Source: Anaerolineae bacterium
GTDB taxonomy: Bacteria > Chloroflexota > Anaerolineae > Aggregatilineales > Phototrophicaceae
Assembly: GCA_022843745.1 (NCBI GenBank)
Contig: JALHNB010000007.1
Location: 62,001-126,000 of the forward strand
Length of the DNA stretch: 64,000 nt
Direction of reading: 5' to 3'
Positions 1-8,417 of this stretch are shown in pieces. The translations under genes were made by a program, and so were the position numbers. How positions within the stretch are numbered: position 1 is the first letter of the stretch; each line of letters starts with the position of its first letter. The notes under the pieces were generated by a model. That model was given only the letters and a program-made list of their open reading frames with translations. It was not told where the DNA came from and made no database searches.

Positions 1-2
1 CA

Positions 3-1061
3 CATTTGCAGACGACCTATACGGGTCGTCCGACTCCGGTCACCTATGCCAAGCGTTTATCGGAACATCTTGGCGGCGCACAGATTTATCTCAAGCGCGA
101 GGATTTGGCGCACACGGGCGCACACAAAATCAATAACGCCATCGGGCAGGCTTTGCTGGCGAAACGTATGGGCAAGCATCGCATCGTGGCGGAAACCGGC
201 GCGGGGCAGCACGGGGTCGCCAGCGCGACGGTTTCGGCGCTGCTGGGGCTGGATTGTCACGTTTATATGGGCAGCGTCGATATGGCGCGACAAAAACCGA
301 ATGTGTTTCGCATGAAGCTGCTCGGCGCGGAAGTGATCCCGGTGGAAAGCGGCAGCAAAACGCTGAAGGATGCCATCAACGAGGCGATCCGCGATTGGGT
401 CACGAATGTGCGCACGACATTTTATCTGCTTGGCTCGGCGCTGGGGCCGCATCCCTACCCGATGATGGTACGCGATTTCCAGAGCGTAATCGGCACGGAA
501 GCCCGCGAGCAAATCGTAAAGGAGGCAGGACGGTTGCCAGATGTGTGTATCGCCTGTGTGGGCGGCGGCAGCAACGCGATTGGCCTGTTTCATGCTTTCC
601 GTGACGACAAAAATATTGAACTCATTGGAGTCGAAGCGGGCGGGCATGGCATCGCAAGTGGTGAACACGCGGCACGATTTGCCGATCCGAATATGGGGCG
701 ACCCGGCGTGCTGCAAGGGACACGCTCGTTCGTCCTGCAAAATGCGGATGGGCAGATTATGAACACACACAGCGTCTCGGCGGGGCTGGATTACGCCTCG
801 GTTGGGCCGGAACATGCTTATTTTCGCGAAAACGAGATCGCACACTATACCGTCGCCACCGATGATGAAGCCTTAGCCGCGTTCCAAACCCTATGCAAGC
901 TGGAAGGCATTATTCCCGCACTGGAAAGCTCACATGGCGTCGCCGAGGTCATCAAACGTGCGCCGACACTGCCGAAAGATGCCGTGATTCTGGTGAATCT
1001 CTCCGGGCGCGGCGACAAGGATTTGGATACAGTCATCAAGGAATTGGGCATGAATGTCTGA
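3..1061 (+). CDS. trpB: Tryptophan synthase beta chain, 5' partial
   Basis: PLP enzyme that condenses indole with L-serine to give tryptophan; works as a complex with TrpA. The window begins inside the gene: roughly the first 45-50 residues of the usual ~400 are missing, and the frame is open to the left edge. Visible are [12 protein letters not shown], the PLP lysine in AHKINN (codon at 126), the catalytic Glu in AETGAGQHG, the phosphate-binding loop GGGSNAIG and the C-terminal NLSGRGDKD. The stop overlaps the start of the next gene by 8 bp, so translation is probably coupled. trpA lies 1.8 kb downstream, separated by three unrelated genes. The TTG at position 6 is not the true start. Confidence 0.97.
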   Translation, partial: HLQTTYTGRPTPVTYAKRLSEHLGGAQIYLKREDLAHTGAHKINNAIGQALLAKRMGKHRIVAETGAGQHGVASATVSALLGLDCHVYMGSVDMARQKPNVFRMKLLGAEVIPVESGSKTLKDAINEAIRDWVTNVRTTFYLLGSALGPHPYPMMVRDFQSVIGTEAREQIVKEAGRLPDVCIACVGGGSNAIGLFHAFRDDKNIELIGVEAGGHGIASGEHAARFADPNMGRPGVLQGTRSFVLQNADGQIMNTHSVSAGLDYASVGPEHAYFRENEIAHYTVATDDEALAAFQTLCKLEGIIPALESSHGVAEVIKRAPTLPKDAVILVNLSGRGDKDLDTVIKELGMNV

Positions 1062-1488
1062 TGAAATTTTCTATCATGGCGTGAGCGCGATTCCGGTCAA
1101 TCCGCAGGGCAAGATTTTGCTGCAACAGCGCGATGATCGCCCGGATTTGATGTTTCCCGGCTACTGGACGACATTTGGCGGCGCGATGGAAGCGGGCGAA
1201 ACGCCGGATGAAGCCATACGGCGCGAACTGCTGGAAGAGATTGAACTCGAACTGCCGCTGAAACTCTGGAAAGTTTACGATGAAATTCTCGATTTAGGCG
1301 GTAATCGTGTTACGGTGAGAAGGTACATTTTCGTTGGGCCGATTGACCAGCCAGCGGAGACGATTGCACTGAACGAGGGGCAAGCGCTCGGCTATTTTGG
1401 GGTTGAAGACCTGGAAAATTTGAAAATCGGCTTCGGCTTTGAGCCGCTGTTTCGGGAGTTTTTCGCCGTCTACAAGGACTTGTTATGA
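1054..1488 (+). CDS. NUDIX hydrolase
   Basis: Hydrolyses a nucleoside diphosphate linked to another moiety; the substrate cannot be read from sequence. The Nudix box runs from G43 to L65: G43, E49, then R57-E58-L59-L60-E61-E62, with Glu in place of the usual final Gly. The protein has 144 residues, a normal single-domain length. It starts within trpB (8-bp overlap) and overlaps the next gene by 4 bp (ATGA-type), so it sits in the trp transcript. House-cleaning or a sugar-nucleotide role is possible; no function in tryptophan synthesis is evident. Confidence 0.88.
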   Translation: MSDEIFYHGVSAIPVNPQGKILLQQRDDRPDLMFPGYWTTFGGAMEAGETPDEAIRRELLEEIELELPLKLWKVYDEILDLGGNRVTVRRYIFVGPIDQPAETIALNEGQALGYFGVEDLENLKIGFGFEPLFREFFAVYKDLL

Positions 1489-2264
1489 GCGTCGTGCTGG
1501 CTACGACTTATCACCCACGCGGCGAAATCAATCGTTTGCGGCGTTTATATCCGCTGTTGCAGGCGATTTATACGGATATTGCGATCTCGATGCCGCCTCA
1601 CGCTCACTCTGAAGATGTTGAAGCGGTAAAAGCGCTGCCGAATGTACGAGCGTTTGTGAATACAGAATGGCCGCAGGGTCGCTATATGGCGCTCAAAAAG
1701 TCGCTCGAAACCGATGCCAGCCATGTGCATTACGCCGATATGGATCGGCTGCTGCGCTGGGTCGAGATTGCGCCGGATGAACTGCGGCAAACGGCGGAAC
1801 GGATCGAACAATCGGACTGTCTGGTGATCGGGCGCACGGAACAGGCGTGGGACACCCATCCACAGGCGCTGCGCCAAACGGAAAAAATATCAAACAGTGT
1901 TTTTTCAGCACTGCTGGGGCAAGAGTTGGACTTGAGTGCGGGATCAAAAGCTTTCAGCCGCCGTGCTGTCGAATTTTTGATGGTCAATAGCTTGCCAGCG
2001 CGGGCGATGGGCGCGGATTCGGAATGGATTGTCGTGCTGCACCGGGCGGGATTCAAGGTCGAGTCGCTGCTAGTGAACGGTCTGGATTGGGAGACGGCAG
2101 ATCGCTACTCCGATCAGGCCGCGGACGCGGAAACACAGCGTCGCGCGGCGGAAATTTACGATACCGACGCGCAGCATTGGGCGATGCGTGTGGGCGTGGC
2201 GCTGGAAATCGTACAATCCGGGCTGGATGCGATGCGGCGGGAGTTAAAAAGAACCCCTCCCTAA
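1485..2264 (+). CDS. Glycosyltransferase-A-like protein of unknown substrate
   Basis: A 259-residue protein without signal peptide or membrane segment. It begins with a short beta strand ([12 protein letters not shown]) and has a DxD-like motif, D85-M86-D87 in HYADMDRL, followed by an IGRTEQAW segment and a conserved-looking GADSEW motif. This layout is that of a GT-A nucleotide-sugar fold, but the family is not one I can name. It overlaps the NUDIX gene by 4 bp. The last codons (RTPP and the stop) come from a palindromic repeat that begins at about 2253, so the original C-terminus may have been longer or different. Confidence 0.5.
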   Translation: MSVVLATTYHPRGEINRLRRLYPLLQAIYTDIAISMPPHAHSEDVEAVKALPNVRAFVNTEWPQGRYMALKKSLETDASHVHYADMDRLLRWVEIAPDELRQTAERIEQSDCLVIGRTEQAWDTHPQALRQTEKISNSVFSALLGQELDLSAGSKAFSRRAVEFLMVNSLPARAMGADSEWIVVLHRAGFKVESLLVNGLDWETADRYSDQAADAETQRRAAEIYDTDAQHWAMRVGVALEIVQSGLDAMRRELKRTPP

Positions 2265-2301
2265 ATCCCTCCCCATTTCGCTTCGCTCATAGAGAGGGAC
2301 T
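2253..2301. repeat. Palindromic repeat, family A copy 1
   Basis: A C-rich arm (ACCCCTCCC, CCCTCCCC) and a G-rich arm (AGAGAGGGAC) flank TTTCGCTTCGCTCAT. The same layout recurs near 8277, 12405, 39987, 46370 and 46476. This copy overlaps the preceding coding region and supplies its stop codon. Confidence 0.75.
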
Positions 2302-2330
2302 TGAAAGACTCTACGGCAGTGATTCGTGAT

Positions 2331-2355
2331 GTAGGGGCGCATAGCCGTGCGCCCA
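2331..2355. repeat. Palindromic repeat, family B copy 1
   Basis: GGGCGCA and TGCGCCC are 7-bp arms around a 6-base loop, preceded by GTAG. Related GGGCGC palindromes occur at 10049, 25814, 41336 and 51286. It sits between two co-directional genes, just ahead of the ribosome binding site of the phosphatase gene. Confidence 0.7.
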
Positions 2356-2368
2356 AAGGAATGAAAAA

Positions 2369-2896
2369 ATGCGTTATTTAGAGGTACGGCGACACGCGGA
2401 ACGGTTTAAACCGGGCGATCATCTGAATCAGAACGGTGTCGATATGGCGCGGCGCGTGGGCCAGACGATGGGACATTTCGACCACGTGGGTGCAAGTACG
2501 ATTATTCGCGCTATCGAAACGGCGATTGCGATGGGATATGCGGTTGAAGTGGAATATCCTGAATTGGCGATGATTGAGCCGGGGGTTGAGGATGAAATCG
2601 CCTGGGATTCGGGTTTCGCGGCTTTTGCTGGAGGCGCACGTAAAGGTGGCGCGACGGCGCGATTTGTCGGGCGGATGGCAGTGTTCTGGCGTAGAGTTGC
2701 CAAAAATTTAGCCGATGGCGAATCGGCGCTGCTGATTACACATGGCGGGCTGATCGAAGCCGGGGCGGTTGGCGTTTTGCCGGATGCCGATCACGCGGCC
2801 TGGGGCGGCTTCTGCGGCTATTGTGAAGGTGTACGGGTCGCATTTGATGGCGAAAAGTTTGTGAGCGCTGAAATTTTACGAGTTCAAGAGGAATAA
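2369..2896 (+). CDS. Histidine phosphatase family protein
   Basis: A member of the phosphoglycerate mutase-like superfamily, which works through a phosphohistidine intermediate. H9 in VRRHAERF is the nucleophile of the RHG-type motif (Ala replaces Gly) and the second core His is in LLITHGG. The protein has 175 residues. The start at 2369 follows AAAGGA by 8 bases; an ATG at 2361 opens a frame that stops after six codons. The substrate is unknown: sugar phosphate, nucleotide or protein phosphatase activity are all possible. It lies 1 bp ahead of trpA. Confidence 0.8.
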   Translation: MRYLEVRRHAERFKPGDHLNQNGVDMARRVGQTMGHFDHVGASTIIRAIETAIAMGYAVEVEYPELAMIEPGVEDEIAWDSGFAAFAGGARKGGATARFVGRMAVFWRRVAKNLADGESALLITHGGLIEAGAVGVLPDADHAAWGGFCGYCEGVRVAFDGEKFVSAEILRVQEE

Positions 2897-3700
2897 ATGA
2901 TGACGAGCAAAATGACCGGTCTTGAGGCGATTGACGCGATGTTCGCCGATACCAAAGAACAGAACCGGGCAGCGTTCTTGCCTTATTTTCCAATCGGCTA
3001 TCCGAACTATGCCGAGTCGATTGAAGCGATTGTCGGCATGGCTGAGGTGGGAGTCGATGGTTTCGAAATCGGGATGCCGTTTAGCGACCCGTTGGCGGAC
3101 GGGCCAGTCGTCCAGGCGGCGACTCAGATCGCACTGGAAAATGGCACGACGGTGCGCGACTGTATCCGGGCGGTGCGGGAACTGCGTGCACGGGGAGTCC
3201 ACCAGCCGATGCTGCTGATGGGTTATCTGAATCCAATCCTGGCCTATGGAATCGAAAACTTTGTGCGTGACGCGAAAGCGGCGGGTACAAATGGCTTGAT
3301 CGTGCCGGATTTGCCGCCGGAAGAAGGCGTTCTTCTGGCTGAAGTCTGCCATCGTGAAGGGTTAGCGCTAGTGTTTTTCCTTGCGCCGACCAGTAGTAAT
3401 GAGCGCATGGAGTTGGTATCCAAGCAGGCCAGCGGCTTCATTTATGTTGTAGCGCTGACAGGCGTGACGGGTGTGCGGACTGAACTGCCGCCGGATTTGA
3501 CCGATTTTATCGAGCGACTGCGCAAACACACGGATAAAAAGCTGGTGATGGGATTTGGCATCAGCACGCCGGAGCAGGCACGTCGAGTCGGCAGCCTGCT
3601 GGATGGCTTTATCGTCGGCAGCGCACTCGTGAAGGCCGGAAAAGAAGGTGCGGCAAAAGCAATCGAGTTGGCGACGACGCTGCGACAGGCATTGGATTGA
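2897..3700 (+). CDS. trpA: Tryptophan synthase alpha chain
   Basis: Cleaves indole-3-glycerol phosphate to indole and glyceraldehyde 3-phosphate and channels indole to TrpB. It is a TIM barrel of 267 residues. The catalytic pair is E57 (in FEIGMPFSDP) and D68 (in LADGP); GLIVPDLPPEE, FFLAPTS, VALTGVTGVR and the phosphate-binding GFGIS and IVGSALV segments follow in order. Two adjacent ATGs are possible; the second (2900) is better spaced from GAGGAA at 2888. The gene ends the trp part of the cluster; a new promoter follows at 3772. Confidence 0.97.
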   Translation: MMTSKMTGLEAIDAMFADTKEQNRAAFLPYFPIGYPNYAESIEAIVGMAEVGVDGFEIGMPFSDPLADGPVVQAATQIALENGTTVRDCIRAVRELRARGVHQPMLLMGYLNPILAYGIENFVRDAKAAGTNGLIVPDLPPEEGVLLAEVCHREGLALVFFLAPTSSNERMELVSKQASGFIYVVALTGVTGVRTELPPDLTDFIERLRKHTDKKLVMGFGISTPEQARRVGSLLDGFIVGSALVKAGKEGAAKAIELATTLRQALD

Positions 3701-3771
3701 TCGCCTGTGCAAAATCGACAGGGATTTTTGTACAACATCAACGTAAATGTTAAATGTTGTGAGTAAAGATT

Positions 3772-3800
3772 TGACAGCCTCGATGAAACTTGATATGCTC
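3772..3800 (+). promoter_or_regulatory. Sigma-70-type promoter of the aroH operon
   Basis: TTGACA (3772-3777), a 17-base spacer and TATGCT (3795-3800). This is a near-consensus promoter. The start of transcription would be near 3807, leaving a leader of about 240 bases ahead of aroH. Confidence 0.8.
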
Positions 3801-3804
3801 TCTT

Positions 3805-4045
3805 TCGTTATCATAAACGACTAGGACGACCAGGACGATACCGTGCTTAACCCGCAAACTTTCAGCTATTATTATTACTTTAAGAGCGACATAGTAAAGG
3901 GTTGGGCGTTGCCACTTGGGCAAATGGGTCTGGTTCGTTAGTTTTTAAAAATCGAACGTCAAAGGCGCAGGGCATACGCTCCGCGCCTTTTTTATTGCAT
4001 ATCCCAAGTGGCACAAACAACATATACAAGCACAGGGAGGAAAGT
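3805..4045 (+). promoter_or_regulatory. Structured leader RNA with attenuator upstream of aroH
   Basis: This stretch has no gene. It holds a small local hairpin (TTGCC/GGCAA, 3909-3923), a GTTCG/CGAAC hairpin with an A/T-rich inner part near 3933-3957, and an intrinsic terminator at 3961-3993. The segments 3910-3920 (TGCCACTTGGG) and 4003-4013 (CCCAAGTGGCA) are perfect 11-base complements that would enclose the terminator, and the first also forms the competing local hairpin. Alternative folds of this kind suggest transcription attenuation. No T-box sequence or aromatic-rich leader peptide is visible, so the ligand is unknown. Confidence 0.6.
3961..3993 (+). terminator. Intrinsic terminator in the aroH leader
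   Basis: AAAGGCGC pairs with GCGCCTTT around a 14-base loop that can itself pair partly, and the stem runs directly into a T tract. It lies between the promoter at 3772 and aroH, so it would cut short the operon transcript unless overridden. Confidence 0.8.
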
Positions 4046-4444
4046 ATGAGCATGATGGTGCGCGGGGTGCGCGGCGCGACGACAGCCACCGAAGATACAC
4101 CGGAGGCGATCTGGCGTGCGACACAGGAGTTATTGGAGGCGGTGATCGAGGCGAACGGTATTGAAGAAGAATACGTCGCCAGCGCGATCTTTACGACAAC
4201 GCCTGATCTGACGGCGGCTTATCCGGCGAAGGCGGCGCGTGACCTGGGCTGGCACCAGACGGCGCTGATGGGATGCCAGGAAATCGCTGTGCCGAACGGG
4301 ATTCCGAGGTGTATCCGAGTGCTGATTCACTGGAATACGACGAAAAAACTCGGCGAACTGCGCCATATCTACATGCGCGGGGCGGAAAAATTACGACCTG
4401 ATTTTTATCCAGATAACAAAATTGTCTTAAACGGGAGAGACTAA
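4046..4444 (+). CDS. aroH: Chorismate mutase, AroH type
   Basis: Rearranges chorismate to prephenate, the first committed step to phenylalanine and tyrosine. It is a 132-residue monofunctional enzyme of the Bacillus AroH (trimeric) fold. [11 protein letters not shown] contains the active-site Arg, and [21 protein letters not shown], the CQEI Glu, RCIRVLIHW Arg and [14 protein letters not shown] Tyr follow the family order. The start is chosen at 4046 because GGGAGGAAAG precedes it by 2-7 bases; the frame is open further upstream through the terminator, but that part is leader. The DAHP synthase gene follows after 1 bp. Confidence 0.95.
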   Translation: MSMMVRGVRGATTATEDTPEAIWRATQELLEAVIEANGIEEEYVASAIFTTTPDLTAAYPAKAARDLGWHQTALMGCQEIAVPNGIPRCIRVLIHWNTTKKLGELRHIYMRGAEKLRPDFYPDNKIVLNGRD

Positions 4445-4445
4445 C

Positions 4446-5462
4446 ATGATCGTGGTGATGAAAGTGGATGCAAGTTCAGAGCAGATGGCGCGTGTGATTA
4501 CTCGGATTGAAAGCGATGGTTACAAATCCCACATTTCCGAAGGTGATGAGCGCACGATTATCGGGGTGGTGGGGGAAAGCCCAACGCCGCTGAAGGAAGA
4601 AAATTATGGTGCGATGGAAGGCGTCGATAAAGTCGTGCGAATTTCCGCGCCCTACAAACTCGCCAGCCGGACGTTCCACCCAGCCGATTCCCTTGTGCCG
4701 TTGAATGGCTCAAAAGTGGGCGGCAACAAGGTGGTGGTGATTGCTGGGCCGTGTTCGGTTGAGGGACGCACCGAGATTATTGAGGCGGCCTGCGCGGTCA
4801 AGGAAGCAGGTGCGACTGCTCTGCGGGGTGGCGCATTCAAGCCGCGCACTTCACCCTACAGCTTCCAGGGGCATGGCGAAAAGGGTTTGCAATGGTTGGC
4901 CGAAGCGCGTGAAATGACCGGGCTGCCAATTGTCACCGAAGTGATGGATCCGGCGCTCGTGCCGATGGTCTGCCAATATGCCGATGTGCTGCAAGTCGGC
5001 GCACGCAATATGCAGAATTTCACGCTGCTCAATGCTGTTGGTGAGAGCCAGCACACCGTTCTGCTCAAACGCGGGATGAGCTGCACGATTGAAGATATGC
5101 TGATGGCGGCGGAGTATATTCTGGCGCACGGCAATATGAAGCTGATCCTGTGCGAACGCGGAATCCGCACCTTCGAAAAAGCGACGCGTAATACGTTCGA
5201 TCTGAACGCGATTCCAGTTTTAAAACGGCTGACACATTTGCCCGTGATTGCTGATCCCAGCCATGCTGTCGGTTACTCGGAATATGTCGAACCTGTAGCA
5301 CGGGCGGCTGTCGCGGCGGGCGCGGATGGCCTGATTATCGAAGTTCATCCAAATCCGGCAGAAGCGCTTTCTGATGGGCGGCAGAGTTTGACACCGCAGC
5401 GTTTCGCGTCGATGATGGAGCAGGTACGCAGGATTGCCGAGGCAGTCGGGCGGACGGCTTAA
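4446..5462 (+). CDS. aroF: 3-deoxy-7-phosphoheptulonate (DAHP) synthase, class I-beta
   Basis: Condenses phosphoenolpyruvate with erythrose 4-phosphate, the entry step of the shikimate pathway. It has 338 residues: a ferredoxin-like regulatory domain (about 1-70, the feedback domain of the Thermotoga type) and a TIM barrel. Catalytic and metal motifs are [47 protein letters not shown] and EVHPNP. The ferredoxin-like domain suggests allosteric control by Phe or Tyr. It is paired with aroH, as in organisms where mutase and synthase cooperate. The symbol is generic for the reaction; subfamily names vary. Confidence 0.94.
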   Translation: MIVVMKVDASSEQMARVITRIESDGYKSHISEGDERTIIGVVGESPTPLKEENYGAMEGVDKVVRISAPYKLASRTFHPADSLVPLNGSKVGGNKVVVIAGPCSVEGRTEIIEAACAVKEAGATALRGGAFKPRTSPYSFQGHGEKGLQWLAEAREMTGLPIVTEVMDPALVPMVCQYADVLQVGARNMQNFTLLNAVGESQHTVLLKRGMSCTIEDMLMAAEYILAHGNMKLILCERGIRTFEKATRNTFDLNAIPVLKRLTHLPVIADPSHAVGYSEYVEPVARAAVAAGADGLIIEVHPNPAEALSDGRQSLTPQRFASMMEQVRRIAEAVGRTA

Positions 5463-5467
5463 TATCA

Positions 5468-5947
5468 ATGAATATTCGCCCTGGAACTCTTGAAGATATT
5501 GACCTGCTGGTGGAATTGAACACCGATGTGCAGCGGCTTCATGCCAATGCGCTGCCGCATCTGTTCAAGCAGCCTGACAATCCAGCGGCTATAATTGCTG
5601 ATTTCCGGGAACGGATATTTGCGGATGTGGATGGTCGCGTCTATCTGGCTGAAATTGATGGTGAAGCAGCAGGTTATGTGTATGCGCGGGTGAACCATCG
5701 CCCTGATAATGCCTATACTTACGCTTTGGATACGATTCATATCGACCAGATTGGGGTCAAACCGGTCTATCAGGGACTAGGATGTGGTCGCGCATTGATC
5801 CACATTGTGATCGATTGGGCGCGTGCCGAAAAAATCAATCGGGTGACGCTGGATACGGCTGGGTTCAACACGGAAGCGCAGGCATTTTTCAAGAAGCAGG
5901 GATTTGAAGTTTCTACTTATCGGATGGGTGTCACCCTTAGCGGTTGA
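5468..5947 (+). CDS. GNAT-family N-acetyltransferase
   Basis: A single GNAT domain of 159 residues. The acetyl-CoA motif is in IGVKPVYQGLGCGRALI (Q/RxxGxG/A type) and the C-terminal AQAFFKKQGFEV motif follows. The substrate cannot be told. It lies between DAHP synthase and tyrA within the same transcript (5 bp after the former, about 14 bp before the latter), so it may be expressed with the aromatic genes without acting in the pathway. Confidence 0.85.
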   Translation: MNIRPGTLEDIDLLVELNTDVQRLHANALPHLFKQPDNPAAIIADFRERIFADVDGRVYLAEIDGEAAGYVYARVNHRPDNAYTYALDTIHIDQIGVKPVYQGLGCGRALIHIVIDWARAEKINRVTLDTAGFNTEAQAFFKKQGFEVSTYRMGVTLSG

Positions 5948-5961
5948 CTCATGAGGAAGAT

Positions 5962-6855
5962 ATGTCAGCGAGTGGCTTTAGCAGCCGACATTTAGCAATT
6001 GTAGGTTTGGGTTTGATGGGGGGATCGCTGGCGTTGGCGCTGCGCCAGTCGGCGGAGACGATCACGGGCGTAGACCCCAGCGCGGCGACGCGGGAGTATG
6101 CGCTAGCGCGTGGCATTGTCGATCATGCGACGGATGATTTGCGCGAAGGGGTATCACAGGCCGATCTGGTGATTCTGGCCGCGCCTGTGACACTCATTGC
6201 TGAGATGCTGCGGCGGCGCATTGGTTCGTATCTGCGCTCCAATACGCTGCTGCTGGACATCGGCAGTACGAAGCAGGATATATGCGATGCGATGGCAAAT
6301 TTGCCCGTCGGAATCCATGCCATTGGCGGGCATCCGATGACGGGCAAGGAAAACAGCGGTGTCACCGCCAGCGATGGGGCATTATATCAAGGTCGTCCGT
6401 TTGTGTTATGCCCGACGCGCCGGACAACGCCTGCCGCACGGCTGCGGGCCTTGTCGATGATCGAAGCGCTGGGCGCAGTGCCGATTGAAATGGAAGCCAA
6501 GCGGCACGATCAGGTTGTCGCGGCGATCAGTCACCTGCCATATTTGCTCAGTTCAGCGCTGGTGGCAACGGTTGCCAAGCAGGGCGAAACCGATGATGCG
6601 GTGTGGCAGCTTGCGGCGGGCGGCTTTCGTGATATGTCGCGGTTGGCAGGCCAGGATATTAAAATGATGAGCGATATTCTGAGCACAAATACCCAGGCTG
6701 TGGCAACCTTGCTGGCGCTATTCAGGGTACAGCTTGCACTTCTCGAAGCGATGTTGATCTCGCATGATGACCAGCACCTCGCCGAGTCGCTGAAGCCGAC
6801 GCGAGAGGCGCGGATAAAATGGTTTGAACGATACGAAAACGGGGTGAAAAAATAA
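5962..6855 (+). CDS. tyrA: Prephenate dehydrogenase
   Basis: Oxidatively decarboxylates prephenate to 4-hydroxyphenylpyruvate in tyrosine synthesis. An N-terminal Rossmann domain has VGLGLMGGSLA (GxGxxG) and the GHPMTGKENSG segment carries the catalytic His region; an alpha-helical dimerisation domain follows (AISHLPYLLSSAL). There is no ACT domain after it. The ATG at 5962 is preceded by GAGGAAG and gives 297 residues; a TTG at 5944 in the same frame lacks a site. The stop overlaps the aroA start by 1 bp. Confidence 0.93.
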   Translation: MSASGFSSRHLAIVGLGLMGGSLALALRQSAETITGVDPSAATREYALARGIVDHATDDLREGVSQADLVILAAPVTLIAEMLRRRIGSYLRSNTLLLDIGSTKQDICDAMANLPVGIHAIGGHPMTGKENSGVTASDGALYQGRPFVLCPTRRTTPAARLRALSMIEALGAVPIEMEAKRHDQVVAAISHLPYLLSSALVATVAKQGETDDAVWQLAAGGFRDMSRLAGQDIKMMSDILSTNTQAVATLLALFRVQLALLEAMLISHDDQHLAESLKPTREARIKWFERYENGVKK

Positions 6856-8168
6856 TGGCAACAGGGAGTTTTGTGGTGCGCCCCACTGATGGGCTGCACG
6901 GTGAGGCAACCGTTCCGGGCGATAAATCCATTTCACATCGGGCGGTGATGTTTGGTGCGCTGGCGCAGGGGACGACCCATGTACGTGGCTGGCTGGCGGC
7001 AGGCGATACCGAAGCCTCACTCAGTAGTATTCAGGGTTTAGGTGTACAGGTCATTCGACACAACGCCAACGATCTGACAATTTATGGTGGCGAACTGCAC
7101 CCACCGACGGAAACACTCAATCTGGTGAACGCGGGTACAGGAATCCGTCTGCTGGCGGGGATTATGGCAGGACAGCCTTTCGGAAGTGTGCTGGATGGCA
7201 CAGAACAGCTTCGCCGCCGTCCGATGAAGCGTATTATGGAACCGCTGCGTCTGATGGGGGCTGACATCACCGCCACCAATGACCGCGCACCGCTGACGAT
7301 TAAACCTGCGAATCTCAAGGGTATTCGCTACGAGATGCCGATGGCAAGCGCACAGGTGAAAAGCAGCATCCTTCTGGCGGGTTTGTTCGCGGATGGCGCG
7401 ACGACAGTGGTCGAACCCGGCCCGGCGCGTGACCATACCGAGCGCATGTTGAGTGCGATGGGTGTGAATCTGGCGGTTGAAGGCCACAGCGTGACGGTGA
7501 CACCGGGAAAAACACTCCAGGCGCAGGATTTTAGCGTACCGGGTGATTTTTCATCGGCAGCGTTTCTGATCGTCGCGGCCTGCATCACGCCGGACAGCGA
7601 CATCACCCTTACCGGAATCAACCTGAACGAGACTCGAACGGGCTTGCTGGATGTGCTGCTGGAAATGGGCGCGGACATCACCGTCAGCGACAAGGGACTC
7701 GAAGCAGGCGAACCAGCCGGGACATTGCAAATCCGGCACAGTGCGCTCAAGGCTGTCGAGATTGGCGGGGATACGGTTGTGCGGATGATCGACGAATTTC
7801 CAGTGTTTATGGTCGCGGCGCTGTGCGCGGAAGGCCGCACGGTTGTCCGTAATGCTGAAGAACTGCGCGTCAAAGAGACAGATCGTATCAAGGTGATGGC
7901 GGGGGAACTGAAAAAACTGGGTGCGGAAATTACGGAAACCGAAGATGGCTTCATTATTGATGGCCCACAAAAATTGATGGGCGCGATTGTCGATGGGCAT
8001 GACGATCATCGTGTGGCGATGAGCATGACCATCGCTGGGTTGATCGCCGACGAGCAGACGGTTGTCAATGACTCGAAATGCGCGGGCGATTCGTTCCCTG
8101 GTTTTGCCGAAACGTTGGCGCGGCTGGGTGGGCAGCTTGTTGAGCAGGATGCTTTAGAGGAAGCGTGA
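6855..8168 (+). CDS. aroA: 3-phosphoshikimate 1-carboxyvinyltransferase (EPSP synthase)
   Basis: Transfers enolpyruvyl from PEP to shikimate 3-phosphate. It has 437 residues, the usual length. GDKSISHRAVMFGAL at the N-terminus holds the substrate Lys and Ser; NAGTGIRLLAG, LRRRPMKRI, SAQVKSSILLAGL, IDEFPVFMVAALCAEG and the RVKETDRI and DHRVAMS motifs follow. The NAGTG loop is of the glyphosate-sensitive type apart from local variation, as far as sequence alone can say. It is coupled to tyrA and ends the first block; 250 bp of repeats separate it from aroE. Confidence 0.97.
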   Translation: MATGSFVVRPTDGLHGEATVPGDKSISHRAVMFGALAQGTTHVRGWLAAGDTEASLSSIQGLGVQVIRHNANDLTIYGGELHPPTETLNLVNAGTGIRLLAGIMAGQPFGSVLDGTEQLRRRPMKRIMEPLRLMGADITATNDRAPLTIKPANLKGIRYEMPMASAQVKSSILLAGLFADGATTVVEPGPARDHTERMLSAMGVNLAVEGHSVTVTPGKTLQAQDFSVPGDFSSAAFLIVAACITPDSDITLTGINLNETRTGLLDVLLEMGADITVSDKGLEAGEPAGTLQIRHSALKAVEIGGDTVVRMIDEFPVFMVAALCAEGRTVVRNAEELRVKETDRIKVMAGELKKLGAEITETEDGFIIDGPQKLMGAIVDGHDDHRVAMSMTIAGLIADEQTVVNDSKCAGDSFPGFAETLARLGGQLVEQDALEEA

Positions 8169-8417
8169 TTGGGCGTGAGCGTTTGAATAGCGGTCAGCTT
8201 TCAGCGGTCAGCAATCAGCCAAAATTCGAACGTTCTGAAGATGAGACTTTCACAATCTATGACTTTCTCATCAAAAACCCCTCCCCCGACCTTCCCTTCA
8301 GTCACCCATTTCGCTTCGCTTATGGAGAGGGGAGGAAAAGACAGTGTATGGGGAGAGACGTTCGATAATTAAATGCGAAAAATGAATGTCCGATAGCTTG
8401 CAGATACGGGATGAAAT
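8169..8417. repeat. Repeat-filled spacer between aroA and aroE
   Basis: No gene is seen. A 14-bp imperfect tandem (CGGTCAGCTTTCAG then CGGTCAGCAATCAG, 8191-8218) is followed by family A palindrome copy 2 at 8277-8334, with CCCCTCCC and GGAGAGGGGAGG arms around the TTTCGCTTCGCTTAT core shared with copy 1. A short open frame here is an artefact of the repeats. Confidence 0.7.

Noticed and set aside
57-845. Long minus-strand open frame opposite trpB
   Set aside because: It is antisense to a well-conserved gene and its translation has no recognisable motif.
3902-4045. N-terminal extension of AroH from a TTG at 3902
   Set aside because: It reads through the intrinsic terminator and lacks a ribosome site; ATG 4046 has a strong one and gives the standard N-terminus.
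3805-4045. T-box or tryptophan leader peptide
   Set aside because: No T-box consensus and no short frame rich in Trp, Phe or Tyr was found.
8165-8368. Open frame between aroA and aroE
   Set aside because: It reads tandem and palindromic repeats only.
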